From Effrenium voratum (taxonomy: Eukaryota > Sar > Dinophyceae > Suessiales > Symbiodiniaceae), in the NCBI GenBank assembly GCA_963377175.1, contig CAUJNA010003750.1:119534-183533 (forward strand): a stretch of DNA of 64,000 nt, read 5' to 3'. A program made the position numbers and the translations under genes. The notes under the pieces are model-generated. The model saw nothing but the letters and a program-made list of their open reading frames with translations, made no database searches and was not told the origin of the DNA. Positions within the stretch are counted from its first letter, which is position 1, and each line of letters starts with the position of its first letter. Positions 1 to 13,135 of this stretch are shown one piece after another.

Positions 1-3000
1 AGCGAAAAAGGGGGTGCCCTCAAAAAAAGACGCGCCCGGTAGTCCATGGCCCGTCTGATTCCGTCCAAACCCAGGACCCTCCCTCCAGGACGACCGAAGC
101 CCATGGAGGGAGCTTCCCCAAAAAACCCACAGGAACCCTCAGGATTGGTGGACCATCTTCGTTTCAGAGCATGTGTTTTTTTGGCTTTACAACACAACAC
201 GGCTTCTGACATGCCTGTGACATATGATTCCAGCAAACCAACACGTAGGCATTCTTGTTCTCTGAAGCTCGGGGTGCATCCTAGTGTTTGCCCAATGATA
301 TGCACACATTAAGCAACTGCTTTAAACAAATGGTGCTGATGGCTGGCCAGGATACAGAAGCTCCGCGCCTCACTTTCCTCGAGCAAGGTGTCAACTAGCT
401 TAGTGATAGTGTAGCAAGTTCTCACCATGGTGATTCAAAGAGTTCATGCGATACACAGTCAGCGTGTTGAAACAAGCTCCTGCTTAGAACAGGACACAGT
501 TGCATAGTGACTTGAACATACTGTTGAGCTGGTCATTTACGTGATTGATCACTTTATGGCGGTAGTTTCTTGCAACTTCTACTCCCATCGCGCTATATGT
601 TCATGCACGAACAGGCAGCTCGCGCGCAACATGGCTATGGCACCCTAGCCTCCCTGCAGATAAGACCTTGTCGCTGCTACATGTGTTCGCTCTACATGTG
701 CTGTTGGAGCTGAACCTGATAGAGCAGCAACTACTTCTGGCGCTAGCTCAAGAACTTGGGTGAAGAGTGCTAGCTTGCAACTCAAGTAAGGAGCAAGCTA
801 ACGCCACAACGTAGCAGAAGATGCTTGCCATTATGGATTTGTTTATATAAATATCCAAGTAGTAAACCCTGCTAAGGAAAAATCTGAGGACATGTCTAAC
901 GTCAATCAAGCATATACAGCTTCACGAGGGCTGAATTGATAAATAATAACTTGTACTTTGTTGAGGCAACCTCGCAGCACTCTGGGCCTGCCACACGGAT
1001 GTGACCTGCTGCCAGATTTTTTGAGGACACATGCGGAATTCAGATAAGGCTTTACACGGGCTTTTTGAGGATACATCGAGGCCTGCATCAAAGTTATGGT
1101 TGCTCAATAGTCTTTCCCGAGAACGCGCCTTTGTAGTTCTTATTCCTTCTTCTATAGTTTGATCCAATGTTAACATTAGCACAAGAGGCTTGCCACTATG
1201 TAGCTACTCATGTAAATGCTCAAGCAGCAATGTCTATAGTGTCCATTGAGCTCAGTGGCACAATTCCGCATTTCCTGCTTTTTCCAAGCACTGCAAAGGG
1301 GCCAAACGCGTGGGCCTTTGTGGTTAAAATCATGGAAAAGAGGGTAAGAGAATGAACGGTCACCCTCTTTCCCTTTCCTACGTCTGGGATAGCGGTTACC
1401 TTTCATTTTCCTTTCGTACACCATCAATCTCAGAGATCTATTGCAGAGAGGACTTGACCACATACCCGCGCTTCAAGGTAGGATGATAAAGGGTGAACGG
1501 AAGAGAGGTCAAGAAGCACTCACCTCCATAATATAGAAACTACGTGATTGAGAGGTCAGTGGAGATGATTTTCTCCCTTTGCGGTTCTTTGTGGATTCGT
1601 GCATCTATTAAACACAAACTAAGGTTGGAGTCCCCCACGATGTGCTCTGGCTTCCTTGCCGCGGACTCCAATGGCAAGGCGGGCGATGGATGCTGTCCAA
1701 AATGGCAGGGAGGACATGAATCCCAAGGTCACTTGCCCAGTGGCGCCCCTTTTTCTTGTCGGGGAAAGGGTTTCCCTTAAAATCAACCAACAAAAAAGGT
1801 GCCCTTTCTTCCCCTTGGAAATCCACTGGGCTTCTGAGCATGTAGTTGGTCATCGAAGGGGTCCCCAAGCAAAAAGCGATAAAAAGCGTATCCACGTGAG
1901 CCCGACGAGTTTGCACGGTCGAGCTGGGCTTCCTCTTTGAGTCTGAGGCACGGACAATACCCAGATGGAAATGGAAAACAGGACCATTTTGTTTTGAGGA
2001 ATATGCTTTAGGGGTGCCTCATGTTTGCCATGTGAAGTTGCAGGGGAGTGGTACCATCCCGCGAAAGTGTTTCTGAAGGCTCGCTGCCACCATCCCCCAA
2101 CAAATGGTGAAACAAAGGAGAGGGAGCCTAAATGACCTGATTTGGGCGCTATTGGAAAGTAGGGAACCCATTGGACCGGCGGGGGATAGAAAGTTACCGT
2201 TTCCACAAACATCTACGGCTTCTTAGCCAAGTTTCCTCCGTGCCTGCGGAGGTGGTTCATGGCCGGAACATGGACTACCAGTTCTTGCGCTTTAGCCGGC
2301 ATGCCAAACATGGGGTGCAACAGGACACCCTGGCACAGATGCAACCAGTTTGATACTTTCTAGAGCCGTTTTCTTCTTAGTCTCGCTTTCTTTTGAAGGT
2401 TCGATGTTGCATGCCTCGCATCATAGAAGCCTCGTCTATTGGTGCTGTGGGCCAATAGGTCGCGGGCCAAAAACAAGTGGGATCTTAAAATGAGGGAGCC
2501 CTCAAAATGGTTGGTTTCCTTTGCCCTTTAGAGCCAACCGATCCTTGGTCCTTACCTTGGGTTATTGAAATGGGTCCCCTTTGCAGTGGCTTTCCAATTG
2601 GGATTGGCGAACACCCCATCTTGAACAAAGGGCTCCGCCATACAGAGACACTCGCACAGATCTTCTAAACCAAGGCTGTGTTTGTGAGTGTGTGTGTGTG
2701 TGGGTGTCTTTTTTTAGTGTACCCTTTTTGGGGCGCTTGTAAAGGGAACGCACAGGGAAACCGCCATTTTTCAGGTTTACCCATATGAAGACGCGCCCGA
2801 TCAATGTGCTTGTCGTTTTGGGGCTTGGGGCGAGGAGGCGAGCCACCCCTCTTCAACCCACGGCGTACCGGTTAAACTGTCACTCATCCGTTGGCTTATT
2901 GGGGTACGTGGCGTCTCAAAGTCTGGGACCCCCACAGGTAGTTGTCACCCCTGATTGGTAAGGGGGGCCCCATTCCCCCTTTAAGGTTGACAAGGTTTGG

Positions 3001-3600
3001 ACAAGCCCCAGAACACATATTATTTTGTTGAAGGACCTCCCAGATTAATTTGGAGCCCCTTCGGTCCTCGTCCTTTCACTTCTGGCCCCCTTCCCAGCCA
3101 ATGAACTGAACTACTTTGCCTGTGAAGTCTGCTTAGATTTTGGGGCGACCTGAGTGGTTCTACCGACCCCACAGCCTTTGAAGAGGGTCGCCAAAAAGGG
3201 TCACTGTTTTTGCCCATTGTGTTGAGTTTGAGACAGCAGCAAGGTTCATTCACAGAACCCGAGATTTCGTATCGATGAAATGCAAGGGAAGGCCCCCTTT
3301 GGGACGTTTGGCTCGGCAATGTTTTTTTGGTCCAACCCCACATCCTCCAAATCCAGCCCAGGCCTTTGAGGGAACTAATTGTAAACGCTTCGCGTTGCCC
3401 GCCTCGGCCAGTCCGCTTTTGGCTGGCTTTGATGCATATACTGTGCTTCAGTTTGCCTTGAAGTGATGTTATTAAAGTGAGTGACTCGGCGCCGAAATGC
3501 GTGAGCTGGTTTCCAAGCTAGCGGGTGGGCGCATGTCCGCACGATTCCACCTGGCTTCAAAGGGCCAGACCGAGAGCCGCAGAGAGCTACAGAATGGTTG
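1..3600. other. Host flank, no recognisable gene
   Basis: No open frame here resembles a known protein and the open stretches are short and overlap in several frames. The stretch contains several copies of a short dispersed repeat (near 1-30, 1735-1815, 2465-2525 and 2700-2790) carrying GGGTGCCC-type ends around a core resembling AAAGGGAAACC. A short (GT)n tract lies near 2686-2703. I see no RNA gene or coding exon that I can defend. Confidence 0.5.
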
Positions 3601-3639
3601 GCCAAGCGCAGGTCCAAATTTCTAGGGTATTGGACGGTT

Positions 3640-3990
3640 TTTTTGATTTTGACTTTTTCTAGGGGGATTTGACGGGAGTTGGACCTGTTTTCAGAGGGGA
3701 TTTGACAGGCTTCTAGAAACGAATTCGGCTGGTTTCTACGGTTTTTAGGGGGGTGAATTGGCCGGTTTCTAGGCGGATTTGACCGGAGTGGTGGAGGGGA
3801 GGAAGTTGACCGGTTTCCAGCGAGATTTGACCGGAGCTAGATGGGAAGTTGGCCGGCTTCCATCGGCTTGTAGAAGGGGATTTGACCAGCTTCTACGCGA
3901 TCTGACCTCCCGGCCCTGGAGGCCGGCTGCTTCCAGGCTCACTTCAGGCGGACTGGAGGCAGCTGGAGCAGGGATTGGGTTTAGAAGATC
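3640..3990. repeat. Degenerate minisatellite, GGATTTGACCGG unit
   Basis: The phrase GGATTTGACCGG (variants GGATTTGACGGG, GGATTTGACAGG, AGATTTGACCGG) recurs about every 40-60 bases, each followed by TTTCTA or CTTCTA-like strings. The units are diverged and irregularly spaced, so this is an old tandem array. It is not coding. Confidence 0.55.
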
Positions 3991-4355
3991 CTGAAACGGG
4001 TCTGACTTCGCGGCCCTGGGGGCCGAGGCGGATTCTCTGAATATTGCAAGTCAACCAACCGCACATAGAACGATTCGCAGACGTTTTGCGTGTTTTCTGC
4101 TGTTTTACGCCGGGATACCAGCCCCTAGACCTTTGAAAACGTAGAGGAGCCAAGGAGGTAGTGGTTTGCTAGTTCAAGCTCGGCCATAGACCAGAGACAG
4201 GCGATAGGCCCAACCGTGATTAGGTGCGCCTTTCTACTTTGAGGAAGACTCCTTTAGTCAGGATTGTGAGTTTTGATGGTGACCCAGAATGTGGCTATCG
4301 GACTTTGGCATTTGTGCTCCGGAATATTAATGAAGAACGAACAAATTCAACTCAA

Positions 4356-4390
4356 CCGCCGCCGCCGCCGCCGCCACCACTGCTGTTGCA

Positions 4391-4466
<76 letters not shown>
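4356..4466. repeat. CCG then CTG/CAG trinucleotide repeat
   Basis: A short (CCG)n run (4357-4373) is followed, after a brief break, by more than 20 nearly pure CTG units (4391-4464). Every frame reads as a single-residue run (Leu, Cys or Ala on one strand or the other), so the long open frames across it are by-products of the repeat. Confidence 0.9.
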
Positions 4467-4467
<1 letters not shown>

Positions 4468-4789
4468 CATCCTTGTCATTATTGACCTTGCCGTCATTGT
4501 CACTGTGGTCGTTGCTGAAAGGTTGAAGATGCCAACCGCTTGTGATACTGGCACAGATCTGGTCCCTGAGGGTGGCACTGGGGTAGGGCTGCTGAAGAAC
4601 AGCGCTTTCGCAAGGTTCACAATGCCGGATGGATCGACGAAAGATTGGCCCGACGTCACCTACGAGGCCCGCACGCCCTCGCTTCAGCTGAATGCCCGTC
4701 AAGGAGCCAAGGATCCAAAGGCTAGGTTTTGGGGGTCCATCCCTGGATCCGCGAATAAGACTTCTGCACTTTTGCACGCTCGAACATGT

Positions 4790-4863
4790 TCCTTGCTTGC
4801 TGCCTTGCTGCCTTGCTGCCTTGCTGCCTTGCTGCCTTGCTGCCTTGCTGCCTTGCTTCCTTG

Positions 4864-4944
<81 letters not shown>

Positions 4945-4950
4945 CCTTCC
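4790..4950. repeat. GCTGCCTT and GCTT tandem arrays
   Basis: About seven copies of an octamer (GCCTTGCT) run into about twenty copies of the tetramer GCTT, ending in two CCTT units at 4942-4952. The tetramer looks like a contracted form of the octamer, suggesting stepwise slippage growth. The open frames reading CLLA-type repeats here are artefacts. Confidence 0.9.
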
Positions 4951-5349
4951 TTCCCACGTTTCTGTTGCCCTGCAGGGCATCTTTTGGAAGGGTGGCAAGA
5001 AGCTCTTTACCAACATCAATTGGCCTCTTTGGATTGGCGCAGCGCTCAGCTCCGGTGTTTTTGCTGGGCCAAATAAATGCTCGTGGCGAAGCAAGAGGCG
5101 AACCGCCCATTTCGAGGCTTCTCTCATATTTGGAGACAGCCAAATGTTCATTTGCAAAGATAGAAGGACTGGGAACAAGACAAGTCTGATTGTTATTTTC
5201 GGCAGCTTGCGCCTAGTCAGATATTCCATGCTCCCTTTGGTCGTCACTAGCAATCGCAGGGGAGGGAAAGCTTGGTGTAACTTGTTGTGCCCAAATTCAG
5301 CTTTCATAGGCGCTCGCGTTGCTTGCGAGCGCATTTCAACATTGCATTG

Positions 5350-6649
5350 ACATAGAAGAAGCTTGATCTGGATTGGGGTTGTCTCATGCAAGATTTTGGG
5401 AGGCACCCTGCCGTGAATCCACCTGCAGGTCATTCATCTGGTGTTGACATCCTTCGACAAACACACTTTGATATGATAGAAAGCCTCACTCAGTGAAAAG
5501 ACCCGAGATTGCTGCCCGTGACTCTTCATTTTTGTTACAAGTTGGTCATATAGGTTGCACGGGTATGGTTGCATGGGACCCCAATAGCGTGAGTGGTCTT
5601 TTGGCTTCAAACCAACCTGAACAGGGTAGCCGCCAAAGACACAAACCCGTATTCGGCAATGTAAGGTTGTGGCAGGTGACGGAGTTGATCCTCTGGGAGG
5701 GAGTGAACTTGTGTGTGTGTGTGTTTTTAGTTTTGAAGCCTTGGCAAGTCAGTATTTTAAGATTCTCAGATTGCCTGCTTGTAAGAAAGAAGGCACAGTG
5801 ACACAGCTTTTCGCAGATGCCATCAGGTATTCACACAGCCATGCGCTACAATGGCTGGACCTTTGAGCAGAACACACGCTTGCGCCGGGAGCCAAGTATG
5901 GGTGTGTCTGAATCCCCCAGCCCCCATTTTGTTGGTGGGGTCCCTTTGGTTTTCCTTCGAGCGAAGAAAGCACCTCTGGACGGAGCCGTGGATGGCCCAA
6001 ATCCTTGACGCAGAGCCTTTTTTGCACGGTCGTGAGCGTCAGAAAGTGATCAGGTGGTTCCGCGACCAGCAATGTCGATTTGCAGGATTGGCCAGACAAG
6101 GGAGCCTCTCGCAGTGGCCTTTGTTGAATTTAAGAATGTTTCAGGATTGGGACCCCCCAGAGGATTCGTTTCCGATGCCCTGCGAAGCGAATTCATGCAG
6201 TCTCTTGACACGGCGCCAGGTGCCAGTGACCTTTTTTGTGCTTTGTTCTTGGCTTTGAGCACTTCTGGGAATGAGAGAACCGTAGCCTAGTGCTTCTGGC
6301 TTCTTAGAGGTTGTTTGAATAGAAGCCTATTCAAAGTCTTTTTGCGGAACTTCTCAGTGAAGCTTCAGAGAGGAAAGGAGCTGTATGGACCCTTTTCCAC
6401 TAAGGCATTGCAGCAATTGATGCTTTGCAATCCTGTCCAGAGGGTCATTTCCTGGGCGAGTATGGCTTCTCCAGCTTGCTGCGATAGCTTGACCTGGCAA
6501 ATGCCCACTCCAGTCGCAATCAAGGAAACTGAGACCCATAGATTAGATGGCATCAGCCTGTTTGAATGAAAGGCCATCCTTTGGCTGACCACTCCAAGAA
6601 AAATCGCACTATGTGCCTTCACCCACTTGCATGTCTTTACTAGAGTAAT
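5350..6649. other. Host flank, no recognisable gene
   Basis: Unique-looking sequence of balanced base composition with one (GT)n tract at about 5709-5725. Several overlapping frames stay open for 60-130 codons on both strands but none shows a domain, motif or convincing start. I assign nothing. Confidence 0.45.
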
Positions 6650-7345
6650 CACTTCCCCCTATTAATAAAGGTCTCCCTAATAATAAATATTTGTTTCGGA
6701 AGTCCCAAATCCGGGAATACTACTTTTAGAATAGCCAATACTAAACCAATTCTAAAGCAGATATTTTCCTGCCCGTACTCAAATCCAGCCCATTAGGGGG
6801 ACCCCGGGGGCACGTTTCCTTTAATTACTACGGCTGTACTACAAAGTTGCGACTTTCAGGCCAGAGCTCCGGGAGCACGTTTCCTTTACTACGGCTGTAC
6901 TACAAAGTTGCGACTTTCGAGCCAGAGCTCCGGGAGCACGTTTCCTTTACTACGGCTGTACTACAAAGTTGCGACTTTCGAGCCTGAGCTCCGGGAGCAC
7001 GTTTCCTTTACACGGCTGTACTACAAAGTTGCGACTTTCAAGCCAGTTGCTCAATCCAAAAAGGTTCCTTTGAGTGACCCAAAACCCACAACCAAAAACA
7101 ACAAAACGTGACCTCAACTCCCGCTACTTAAATTCCTTACTCAGAAATGTGCGTTTGAAGCGATTTTACGGAACGGAACAGGGGGACCACAGTTGCAAAC
7201 AAGCCTACACAGAACAAGAAGTACCTCCAAAACCTGCCCTCCAGAACCAGGGGACCCCTAATAATAAAAATTGTTTTGCAGGCCGGGTATTTTTTTTATT
7301 AGGGGGGGGGGGGCGTCGTTTATTATTAGGGGGAAGGGATTATTC
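6650..7345. mobile_element. Inverted-repeat-bounded unit, possible non-autonomous transposon
   Basis: The left end (about 6650-6672) reads AATCACTTCCCCCTATTAATA; the reverse complement of the right end (about 7320-7342) reads nearly the same, with CTTCCCCCTAATAATAAA. A second CCCTAATAATAAA-like phrase lies inside each end (6673-6688 and 7255-7270). The interior has no transposase-like frame but does contain a four-copy 61-bp tandem array. I could not find a clear target-site duplication, so this could also be an AT/GC-patterned inverted repeat not made by transposition. Confidence 0.45.
6805..7046. repeat. 61-bp tandem repeat, four copies
   Basis: The phrase CGGGAGCACGTTTCCTTTAC begins units at about 6870, 6931 and 6992, with a slightly diverged first copy from about 6803. 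Each unit continues through TACGGCTGTACTACAAAGTT and GCGACTTTCGAGCCAGAGCT. Units are over 90% identical by eye, with small indels in the first and last copies. The array sits centrally in the inverted-repeat unit 6650-7345. Confidence 0.85.
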
Positions 7346-10300
7346 ATAACATAATTTATGATTTCAAATGAAATCATTGCGGCCATACGTCGCATACTCA
7401 ATTTGTTTTTTTTTTGGCACCTGCCTTGCCTTTCTGCCTGCCATTGCAGTGAAGAACGACCACCATCTCAACCTGCAGTCGGCCAAGAATGGAGGCGTGA
7501 TGGAGTGGGATGGAGTTCATTTATGTGCCATGCCAGGGTTGGGCCAATCCTTGAAACACGTTGGTATTGTTTCAACAACTTCCTTTGGTTTCCCGTAGGC
7601 GACCGGCGCTCGTTTAAGCCGATTTGGGCCCGACCTTGCGCGCAGCCCGTTTGGAAGTGCAAGGGGGGCACGGCGTAGCCAAGCAATCAGCCGGGATTTG
7701 AATATTGGCAGGGATGGTTATGAATGTCATCATCAACCTGTTCATGCGGGTTTCAATCAGATGTAAAAGCTCCTTGTGCGGGAACCATGACCATGTGCCA
7801 CATAATGATGGCTCAACGAACGCAGCGCTTTGCATGCTTTCACTTGGCGCAAAGTACGCTTGAAATAATGTGTTCATGTTGGCTATTATACTCTTCTTGT
7901 GTTTGCTCAGCGCACATGTGAATGGCAAGATCCGAACTGGGCAAACTTGGGTCTCTTCTTGTATGTATATGCGTTGAATAACAACCCTGGAAAGGGACGC
8001 TCCTTTTTTAGTTGGGCTTTCGGATGCCCGTCAGAGACACCTTTCTGTTTCGAACACATGACCTTCTATTGCGCACACCAATGATCCTTACGTGAAGACT
8101 TTGTCTTTCTAGAAATGGACTGGAGGGGAGAGGGACTTAGATATGATTGCACACGCCAACTTTGAATGAAGATTCTGGCCCAACGTCGTCAGGCTTAGTC
8201 TTGAGTCTTAAGGACACTCGTTTGTGGATTACCTTCGGAGAACGAGTATCAGCTAAGAGCAGGTTGCATCCCTTTGTAGGGCAGATAAAGTGGTTGCATG
8301 AAGAAGCAGATGAACCGGTCGGCTTCATCCCTTTTGCATGGCTGTTTCTCACAGCACGTTTGAACAACTAGAGATATTTGTTGAGGGAATGTGCAGCACT
8401 ACATGTCTTTGGTGTGTGTGTGTGTGTGAGTGTGTTCATAGAGAGTATCCGGGGTCTCCACGACCCTGCAAAACCAAGTTCATTCCCCATGGCATACGCA
8501 GGGCTGCTGCTGAGCTTCCAGGCCCCCAATTCTTTGCGCAGGACGGAAGTTTGGCTGGATCGTCCGGGTGCCCAACCGGGCACAACCTTTGCCATGTTGG
8601 TAGGACCACAAGTCACCGGGTTTTGGTCGCAGCTCATTTGGGTGAGTATTTGCTTGAGGGTACTCTCTTTGGGGGTTGGTGTGAATGGCCAAACGACCAA
8701 TCCCCCATTTTTTCTGGGGCCACTGTTTGGGGCCGAGGAAGGGTCAAGTACACCAAGGGTGGTCGGTGAGTTTCGCTACTGAGCTCCCGAGGTCGGAAAC
8801 CAAGAAACCTGTTTTTGGGGTCGTGCCAAAGGACAGGCAATGCATCCAAGATTCCGCGGGCCAACTGGCCATCGACAACTTTCCATTTGTTGGGATTTGT
8901 TCGTTCCTGGTTTTAAGAACATGTGCTTTGGTTCCTTAGTCACGTTTAGCTGCTCATATCTGAAATTCCCGTCTTTTCACAATTAAACCCGGGGGGGGGG
9001 GGGGGCCGATTCCGACCCATTTCCAGCAAACGACTTGGACATGATATAGCTTCGGATTGATCCGGAGGACCACATTAAATCCTAGAGGTGAACATACCCA
9101 CGGTGACCTACAGTGATTTGCCTGTACAGCACTGCGTACAATTCCTGCTTTGGTGGAGATGATGAACTCGTTGACATAAAGCAGGTCGAGCTGCAACGCC
9201 TTCCGCACACCTCTTGGGCACGTGAACCTCCGGGATTTTGGGGCTGCGGTGTCTCCAAACTGAAGGTGGGAAATCCGCCCTTCCTTGGCTCTTCGTGTTT
9301 TGTTTGGCTGCAACACCCCAGCCTGTTTTGAGACACACTTGAAGTCACTCATGCAACCAAGCCTTGTCCCCGTTCATGATGTGAGGGGCTGGTTTCTCGC
9401 GGGTTTCCTTGCGTTTCGTTGGTTGTTTTTGCGGGTTTCCGGTTTGCTCTTGTGTCATGGTCTGCGAAGGTCGGTTCTTGAAGATACAAATTCCTTGGAC
9501 GGCGCACGCCAAAGTGAGGCTCGCAAGGCGCTGGAGACGATCCCAGACTTTCACACGGCGCTGAGCTTGTTCAACGCCTCACGGCCAAACTCGATCTGCC
9601 GGATGGGGTTCCCCAACATTTGTGGGTGCGGGCATGTTTCTAGGTGCGCGGAAATTGTGTTTTTTTTTTTTGCCGTGCTCCCCACAAAGAATGATGCCTC
9701 ACAAGAGTTCCCGTCTTTCACCAGGGTCACTGCCAACTGGTGACGGGACGGGTTTTGCCCGATATTTTTCCGTGATTGTGTTCCTGGGGTTTTGTCCACG
9801 ACAACCAAGCCTCCACTTGTTTCTTTTGAGCCAGCTTCCTCACTGGCCGTTAAAATAAAACCTATACATGGTTGTCAGGAGAAGATCATATGGTGGGCAA
9901 GGTACTGTACATTCTGGATAAGTGCCAGACTTGCACGTCCTCTCGCGCACATGATACAGGCATCAGAAGTAAGCATGCACTGGTCTTTGCAAGCGCCCTG
10001 CGGGTTGCATGCTCGTTCACCGATTGCCAAGCCCGTCCATTCATACATGGCTGTGGGTCAAAACCAATGGTACCATTTTGGGGTAGGTGCACCACCCCTT
10101 TTAGTCTATGAGGGTTTTCATGTCCACCCACGTTTGCGGGGCTTGGTAATAGCGACTGGAGCTTCGTTGGCGCCTGAGGGCACGAAGTTCATGGCACCGC
10201 AGTACTTCATTATGGCTGGCGCGGGGGACTATGAAGGCGTCTCTCGGATCGGATGGCGCGTGAGTCCATCAACTTACCAGACTGGTGGTTGAAGTAACTA

Positions 10301-10550
10301 TCCAGACCTTCACAAGTGCCTTAATACGCCTTGTGTTTCCTTTTTGTTGGAGGTTGTTCAAGGCCTACGCGCCTTTTCGCACGTGGCCTTCACTTGAGGT
10401 TAGGGTCCGCGGAGTCTTGAGGTCAGAGATGCCATGGCAAGCCCTGACGTGCGACGCGTCAAAATAGGGATTTGTCATCCCCCAACAACATTGGGGTTTT
10501 GCTTTGGGTTTCCCTTTGCACAAGCATCAAAATGGTACCCTTAAAAGCAA
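7346..10550. other. Host flank, no recognisable gene
   Basis: Mixed sequence with short homopolymers (G run near 8990-9005, T run near 9660) and a (GT)n tract near 8412-8436. A segment at about 7451-7540 follows a CAG acceptor-like site and is open and exon-like, but the product is unrecognised. No RNA gene seen. Confidence 0.4.
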
Positions 10551-10554
10551 GCAC

Positions 10555-11652
10555 GCAAAAAACCGAACAAACAAAAAAAGAGCAAGCAAGCAAACAAACA
10601 AAACAACCAAACAAACAAACAAACAAACAAACAAACAAGCAAGCAGCCAGGCAGAGAGGTAGGCAGGCAGGCAGGCAAAAGCAAGCAGCAAGCAAGCAAG
10701 CAAACGAACAAACAAACAAGCAACGCACGACCGACCGAACGAAAAACCAACTAGCCAACCAAACAAACAGACAATCACACAAACAGAAGCGCGCACACAG
10801 ACACGCAAACACATTCACAAACAAACTAAGAAACAAGCAAACAAACAAACAAACAAACAGCCAAACAACCAACCAACCAACCAACCAACCAACCAACCAA
10901 GCACACGTACACGCGCAAACACGCACAAACACTCACACAAGCAATCACACACACACACACAAACACACATAAGCACACACACACACTAACAGGCAAACAC
11001 ACTAATAGGCAAACACACACACACAAACACACACACACAAACACGCAAACACACACACACAAGCACACCAGCAGGCACAGACACACACACACACAAAACA
11101 AACACACACGTACACGACAGCAAAAACACAGAAATACAACAAAACACACGCACACACACACACACCTAAACACAAACACACGAAAAGACACACACACACA
11201 CAAACACACACGCAAAGAAAGCACAAACACAGGCACACAACAAACCACCCAACCAAACAAACACATACACAAACAGACACAATCACGCAAACAGACCAAC
11301 AAACAACCAACACAACACAATCACACATAAACACACCAACAGGCACAAACACACACACACACACCACACACACACGCACCAACACGAACACACAAAACAA
11401 CACAAAAACAAGGCACAAACACACAAACACACAAACACTAAACGAAACACAAGCACACACACACAAACAATCAAAACACAAACGCACACCCACACAGCAA
11501 CACACAACCACACAAACAAACACACAAGCAAAAACACAACAAAACACCTCAAAACACCAAAACACAACAAAACACCAAAACGCAAAAAAAAACACACAAC
11601 CACACAAACAAACAAACACACCCACACAAACACACACACACAAGCAAACAAA
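10555..11652. repeat. AAAC/CACA-rich simple-sequence tract
   Basis: About 1.1 kb of interrupted AACA, AAGC, CCAA and CACA units with strong strand asymmetry (almost no T on the plus strand). The sub-blocks drift from AAAC-type (10600-10640, 10830-10855) to CCAA-type (10865-10900) to CACA-type (from 10930). Long Cys/Val-rich frames on the minus strand are artefacts of this composition. Confidence 0.9.
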
Positions 11653-12845
11653 ACACACTGAAGCACACAACTACACACAAAACACAAACACACACACACA
11701 ACACAACGCACACACACAAGCAAACACACACTCAACAAACACACAAACACACACACACACAACAAAACACACGACAACACACACACAATCACACAAACAC
11801 TCAGCAAAACACAAAGCACGCAAACACAAACACATAACAAATCCCGCAAATCTACGAGCACACAAGAAAGCGCACAACCACATACACACACACACACACA
11901 CCCGCACTCGCGTACTGAAGCACACACAAAACACAAACACAAGCACACAAAACACACTGAAGCACACAACTACACACAAAACACAAGCACACACACACAA
12001 CACAGCGCACACACACAAGCAAACACACACTCAACAAACACAAACACACACACACACACAACAAAACACACGACAACACACACAATCACACAAACACTCA
12101 GCAAAACACAAAGCACGCAAACACAAACACATAACAAATCCCGCACATCTACGAGCACACAAGAAAGCCCACAACCACATACACACACACACACCCGCAC
12201 TCGCGTACTGAAGCACACACAAATCACACAAACACAAGCACACAGGCACACAAACACACAACTACACACAAAACACAAGCACACACACAACACAGCGCAC
12301 ACACACACAAGCAAACACACACTCAACAAACACAAACACACACACACAACAAAACACACGACAACACACACACACAATCACACAAACACTCAGCAAAACA
12401 CAAAGCACGCAAACACAAACACATAACAAATCCCGCAAATCTACGAGCACACAAGAAAGCGCACAACCACATACACACACACACACACACCCGCACTCGC
12501 GTACTGAAGCACACACAAAACACAAACACAAGCACACAAAACACACTGAAGCACACAACTACACACAAAACACAAGCACACACACACAACACAGCGCACA
12601 CACACACAAGCAAACACACACTCAACAAACACAAACACACACACACAACAAAACACACGACAACACACACAATCACACAAACACTCAGCAAAACACAAAG
12701 CACGCAAACACAAACACATAACAAATCCCGCACATCTACGAGCACACAAGAAAGCCCACAACCACATACACACACACACACCCGCACTCGCGTACTGAAG
12801 CACACACAAATCACACAAACACAAGCACACAAGCACACAAACACA
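11653..12845. repeat. CA-rich satellite with alternating A/B ~295-bp monomers
   Basis: The marker TCTACGAGCACACAAGAAAG occurs at 11851, 12148, 12440 and 12735, giving monomer steps of 297, 292 and 295 bases. Monomers 1 and 3 share one set of variants (GCAAATCTACG, GAAAGCGCAC); monomers 2 and 4 share another (GCACATCTACG, GAAAGCCCAC, followed by AAATCACAC). The pattern is therefore A-B-A-B with a dimer of about 588 bases repeated twice. It is not coding. Confidence 0.85.
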
Positions 12846-12968
12846 CAACAAAATACACGAACACTAACACACAACGAAGCACAACAAGAAAGCACAAACA
12901 CACAAGCACACAAGCACACAAACACACAACAAAACAAACGCTCGCACGCACGCACGCACGCATTCTAG

Positions 12969-13135
12969 CTGTGGCACTGGTCCTTCGCGGGCAGACCAGA
13001 CCGCCAGGCGCCATCATTAGCATGGACCGCAACGGTGCTGAAAGTGAAGCAGACACGCCGGCGGTGCGGAGCTTGTCTCGCGAAGGCGGGTCTAAAGCTT
13101 GCGATCGAACGCACATGGCGCGCAAATGGTATCTG
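12969..13135 (+). CDS. Possible host exon, product unknown
   Basis: Immediately after the satellite the sequence becomes GC-balanced and one plus-strand frame is open with ordinary amino-acid composition (it contains ISMDRNGAESEADTP). No homology is recognised and splice sites are not certain. It may be a short exon or chance. Confidence 0.2.

Noticed and set aside
4224..5143. Poly-Leu/Ala/Ser frame and QASK-repeat frame
   Set aside because: They arise from the CTG and GCTT repeats; no ordered sequence extends beyond them.
10459..13125. Long Cys/Val/Leu-rich frames resembling membrane proteins
   Set aside because: They come from ACAA/CACA repeats with no T on the plus strand, so stops are absent on the minus strand by composition.
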